This document shows, one piece after another, positions 60,747-64,000 of a stretch of 64,000 nt of DNA. Under the pieces are notes generated by a model, which saw only the letters and a list, made by a program, of their open reading frames with translations, did not search any database and was not told the DNA's origin. Position 1 is the first letter of the stretch. Each line of letters opens with the position of its first letter. This DNA is from Nymphaea colorata. Taxonomy: Eukaryota > Streptophyta > Magnoliopsida > Nymphaeales > Nymphaeaceae. A program made the translations under genes and the position numbers. The stretch is from contig NC_045148.1 in assembly GCF_008831285.2 (NCBI RefSeq), positions 1,362,001-1,426,000 of the forward strand, read 5' to 3'.

Positions 60747-63368
60747 ACATAGGGCTCTCTTTGGCGCTCCTACCTTTTTCGGTTTGGGTTCAATAGCAGT
60801 GAAGGGAAAAACTATGATGCTTTCCTTCTAAAAGTCCTTTTTCCCTTTTCGTTTTCTTTTTCTGTAGATCTTCTTCGCAAGTATAGAAAGCAATGTACCA
60901 TCCATGAGCCCGTTGTTTTAAGGGTTCACTGAGATGTAGTTTTCCTCTCATCTTGTTTTTTCTTTTCTTCACCACCATGAACCCTATAACTCACAGTAAT
61001 GGAAGACAATGTTCTTGACTCTTTTGCTTTCGGCTATCACCGCTTTTCATGATTTCATGTGTATCAAAGGGGATCGATCCTTTCGTTTATTCTCTGCCCA
61101 AGATGGAATATGCAGTCTTGTGTTTTATTCATATAGTTTTCCTTGTTCTAGTGTTGGATTCTCTGCTTATTTTTGTATCTTAAGTCAGAGTGGTAACAGA
61201 TATATTGGAGATTTTGCTTTGCAGGAACTATCTTTATAGATTTGCTCTGTAATTACGTTACGATTTTTTTTTCCACTGTCGGTCATTTGGAGAGGAGTCG
61301 TCGTTGTGTTCTGACAGGAAAGGCATCTTTCTAGTGGAAAAAGTAATGTACGAGAAGATTGGTTGTGGGTAGGTTGTGGCATTTCTTCTATTGTAATAGG
61401 AAAAAAAAAAAAAAAAAGAGGCCATGAGATGTAAAGGGGAATATGCTTAATTACGATGATCCTACCCTCTCCTTTGATTGGAAAACAAAAAAAGGATTTC
61501 CTGGTTCATGAATCGCAAAAAGAAGCAAAACTTTACCATTACCCGAAAAGTTGCAGTGTTGAGAGAGAGAGAAAAAAAAAAGAGGGAGAGGGAGGGAGAA
61601 GACTTCAAGTCTTCAACCACCATGCATGATGAGGATAACACCCTCTCTAGAAAGTAGAACTCTGCAGATCGATATGGTTAGAACTTGATTTTTATTTTTT
61701 CATCTTAACATCTTCTACGTTTCACCTCTTTACCATATGCAAATGAGTCAAAGTAAATTCATCCGAGACAAAACCTTGGTATCAAACCAGAACACTTGCA
61801 TGCTAAGCTTCGTCTAGGGCTCCACGTCTCTGTGGATGAACCAATCCCAGCCTGTTGATCATTTCCTGGTGTCAAACTGAGCCAAACTCAAGCCGACTGC
61901 AGAGAGTGTTGTATATACTTTTCTTGAATGAACTGATAAAATAAAGGCAGTTGTGGAAGATCTCTTTCTAACAAACAATCGGTTGAAGATCAAGATGGAA
62001 GATCACTTCTTAAAATCAAGGTTGAAGATCAAGACGAAAGATCACTTCTTAAAATCAAGCAATCGGCAGAAGATAAAATTTAAGAGTTTCCTTGTTTATC
62101 TAAATCAACATCCATGGATCTTAGTAATAACTCCAACTATATATATCAGCAAAGAACTCTTTCTTTGCAGCATCGAGAAGAGAGAGAGTTTTCTCTTTTT
62201 AGGCTGAGTTTAGCCAAAGTTTATTGGAACACAATATTTTAGGGTTTCTTCGTCGATCCTTTGTCATGTCGATGAAGTTCACACGGTTGCTTAACAAGAG
62301 ATGACCTCCAAACCGCAGGGTTTTAAGAATGTTTACATTCAATGAACCGCAACTACTTCCAAGGCCATGTGCTCCAACCAACCAAGCGAACCACTCAAGC
62401 CCTCCCACCCACATTTTTACGCAAGCTTTAGTTTTATTTACTCTAAAAGTTAACAGGCTCGCCTCACCAGCAGGCCATTCCATGGTCGGACCTAAAGGTG
62501 GGTCAGACTTCGGGCCAGGAACCAAAACCACGCAGGGGTAAAATGGTCATTCATAAAAGGGGCAGGATATGTCATTTGGGTAGTGGTCAAATGGACAAGG
62601 CCATGGTCAGTGGGGACTCGAGTGCCAAGGCGCAGGTCTCGTGGACTCCATTAATATTTTTGCTGCGGCTCCAATTTCCAGGCGAAAAAGTTTTTAACGG
62701 CAGAAACGGGAAACACTTGCAATTTTGAATGCGGGCATTTGGCACTGGGGAGGGGAGACTCTAGTTTAGAGAGAGAGAGAGAGGGGTATTATGGTAATAT
62801 TATTATTTATTCAGTGGCAAGATTGTCCTGGCCCTCGCGGTTTCATACTTTTAAATATTGGGGCGTCGTAAGTACGGTTCCGGTATCCTTTCGGCCCCTC
62901 CGCCCGTACGGACCCAAACGACTTTTTATGATAAATATTTTCAGCCGTTTTATAATCCGACACAGGATCCGTAGTACAGAGGAGAGAGAGAGAGAGGGTG
63001 GTTCTTGTAAAATAATGGTACCCGGACGTCGGATCGGTCCCAACCCAGATTTTTCTTTCAAATGAACGGGTTAAGAAATCGAAAATGAGTGTTTTTTATT
63101 TTAAAAATTTATAATAAGAATATAAATATATATAAGTAAAATGATTTTTTTGTATTATGTTGAAATTAAGTAATTAATGACACATGACAACCTTGTTTTG
63201 GCGGGTGAAATTGAGGACTTACCACCGGTGAATTTGAATCGGTCATGCAAATTTTATGACGGTGGTGAATAGACAGATGCAGTTACAGTAAAACTGAAGA
63301 AGAAAGAAGCATAACTACACTTTGGCGTTCACATGAGTAACAAGAATCTGTACATGCTTTGCATAGAT
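60747..63368. other. No gene seen downstream of SAUR
   Basis: 3' region. A poly-A run at 61399-61420, purine-rich stretches near 61560 and (GA)n at 62770 and 62980. No coding or transposon sequence recognised. Confidence 0.5.
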
Positions 63369-63557
63369 CAGGGGCGGAGTGAAGTGGGGGGCTGCCTAGG
63401 CCATGGCCCTACTGCCTAGGCACCACCTCAGTCAAGAATTTTTTTTTATATTAAAAAAATAATATTTTTTAATTAAGTAATATATTTTTTGTATTAGAAT
63501 TCAATTTGACCCTAGACTGCCGACCAGCTCCTAAAAAAAATCATGGCTTCGCCCCTG
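63369..63557. mobile_element. hAT-like MITE with CAGGGGCGGAG ends
   Basis: 189 bp between CAGGGGCGGAG and its near inverted match CTTCGCCCCTG. The core is T/A-rich. I found no convincing 8-bp target duplication, so the edges may be eroded. Confidence 0.6.
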
Positions 63558-63783
63558 GCCCAAACTAATAGACTAATGCAAAGGCCCAGGCATGGGAAAG
63601 AATGGTCCTCACTCTTGAAAAAGAGTTTTTTGCTGCTGGGGAGTGTTAAGTCTCCTTGTATTTCAACTTTTATATTAGTAATCTACTACCAAGATCAAGG
63701 GGGGGACTGTGCTTGATCTTAAATTTGTAGATGTTGCAATCCAGCATTCTTACATGACATCTGAGATGAAATTATGGAGTGTT

Positions 63784-63808
63784 TATATATATATATATAT
63801 ATATATAT
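63784..63808. repeat. (TA)n microsatellite
   Basis: Twelve TA units; a second TA run closes the window at 63978-64000. Confidence 0.9.
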
Positions 63809-64000
63809 CCAGATTATGGTTGAGAGAAAAACAATGAAAAAAATATATGAACTAATACTATATAACAAAAATGTCACCTTCTTTTCTTTATTTTTTTCTT
63901 AATCATCCATCATATTAAATTGAACGGCCTTAATTAGATGGCTGAGTTGTCACCATTCAATTTTCCTCTCACTCTTTTATATATATATATATATATATAT

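Overview
This is plant nuclear DNA: an AT-rich, transposon-dominated intergenic region of an angiosperm. The evidence is Ty1/Copia elements with a tRNA-iMet primer site, hAT and PIF/Harbinger transposons, plant gene families (SAUR, CYP72-clan P450, GH17 glucanase) and abundant (TA)n and (CT)n microsatellites. The one clearly intact gene, a SAUR, has very GC-rich codons, as in monocots and early-diverging angiosperms, but I cannot name the species.

Layout. 1-3054: three decayed Copia pieces (gag, protease-integrase, RT). 3055-5097: an unclassified repeat with a hAT-type MITE, ending in a 0.6 kb palindrome. 5098-9295: another Copia 3' end and unrecognised coding-looking stretches. 9296-12780: a segment that occurs again at 24099-33330. 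13353-21192: a complete but dead Copia element with perfect 5-bp target duplication, split by a 2.4 kb solo LTR with its own target duplication. 22329-23489: second copy of the 3055 repeat. 23513-24081: a hairpin made of two inverted copies of the promoter and first exon of a P450 gene. 24531-27455: a PIF/Harbinger element carrying only the Myb/SANT gene, whose empty site survives at 9726. 28134-33215: a second complete Copia element, with atypical TA...TA LTR ends, whose empty site survives near 12660. 33400-37450: low-information DNA with a few exon-like blocks. 37453-41445: a hAT transposon nested in a relative. 45887-50022: a 4.1 kb tandem array with a four-part higher-order unit of about 235 bp. 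50023-57000: AT-rich DNA with small tandem duplications. 56979-58485: a Tourist-like MITE and two GH17 remnants. 60141-60746: the SAUR gene with a TATA box. The rest is non-coding with a small MITE.

How it fits together. The repeated segments occur in the same order and orientation (3055...12780 and 22329...33330), so I infer an old tandem segmental duplication later enlarged by insertions. Because one copy is uninterrupted at two insertion points, the Harbinger and the second Copia insertions can be defined to the base. The most interesting object is the P450 hairpin: about 95 % identical 260-bp arms around a 48-nt loop, the structure expected of a young small-RNA locus made by inverted gene duplication.
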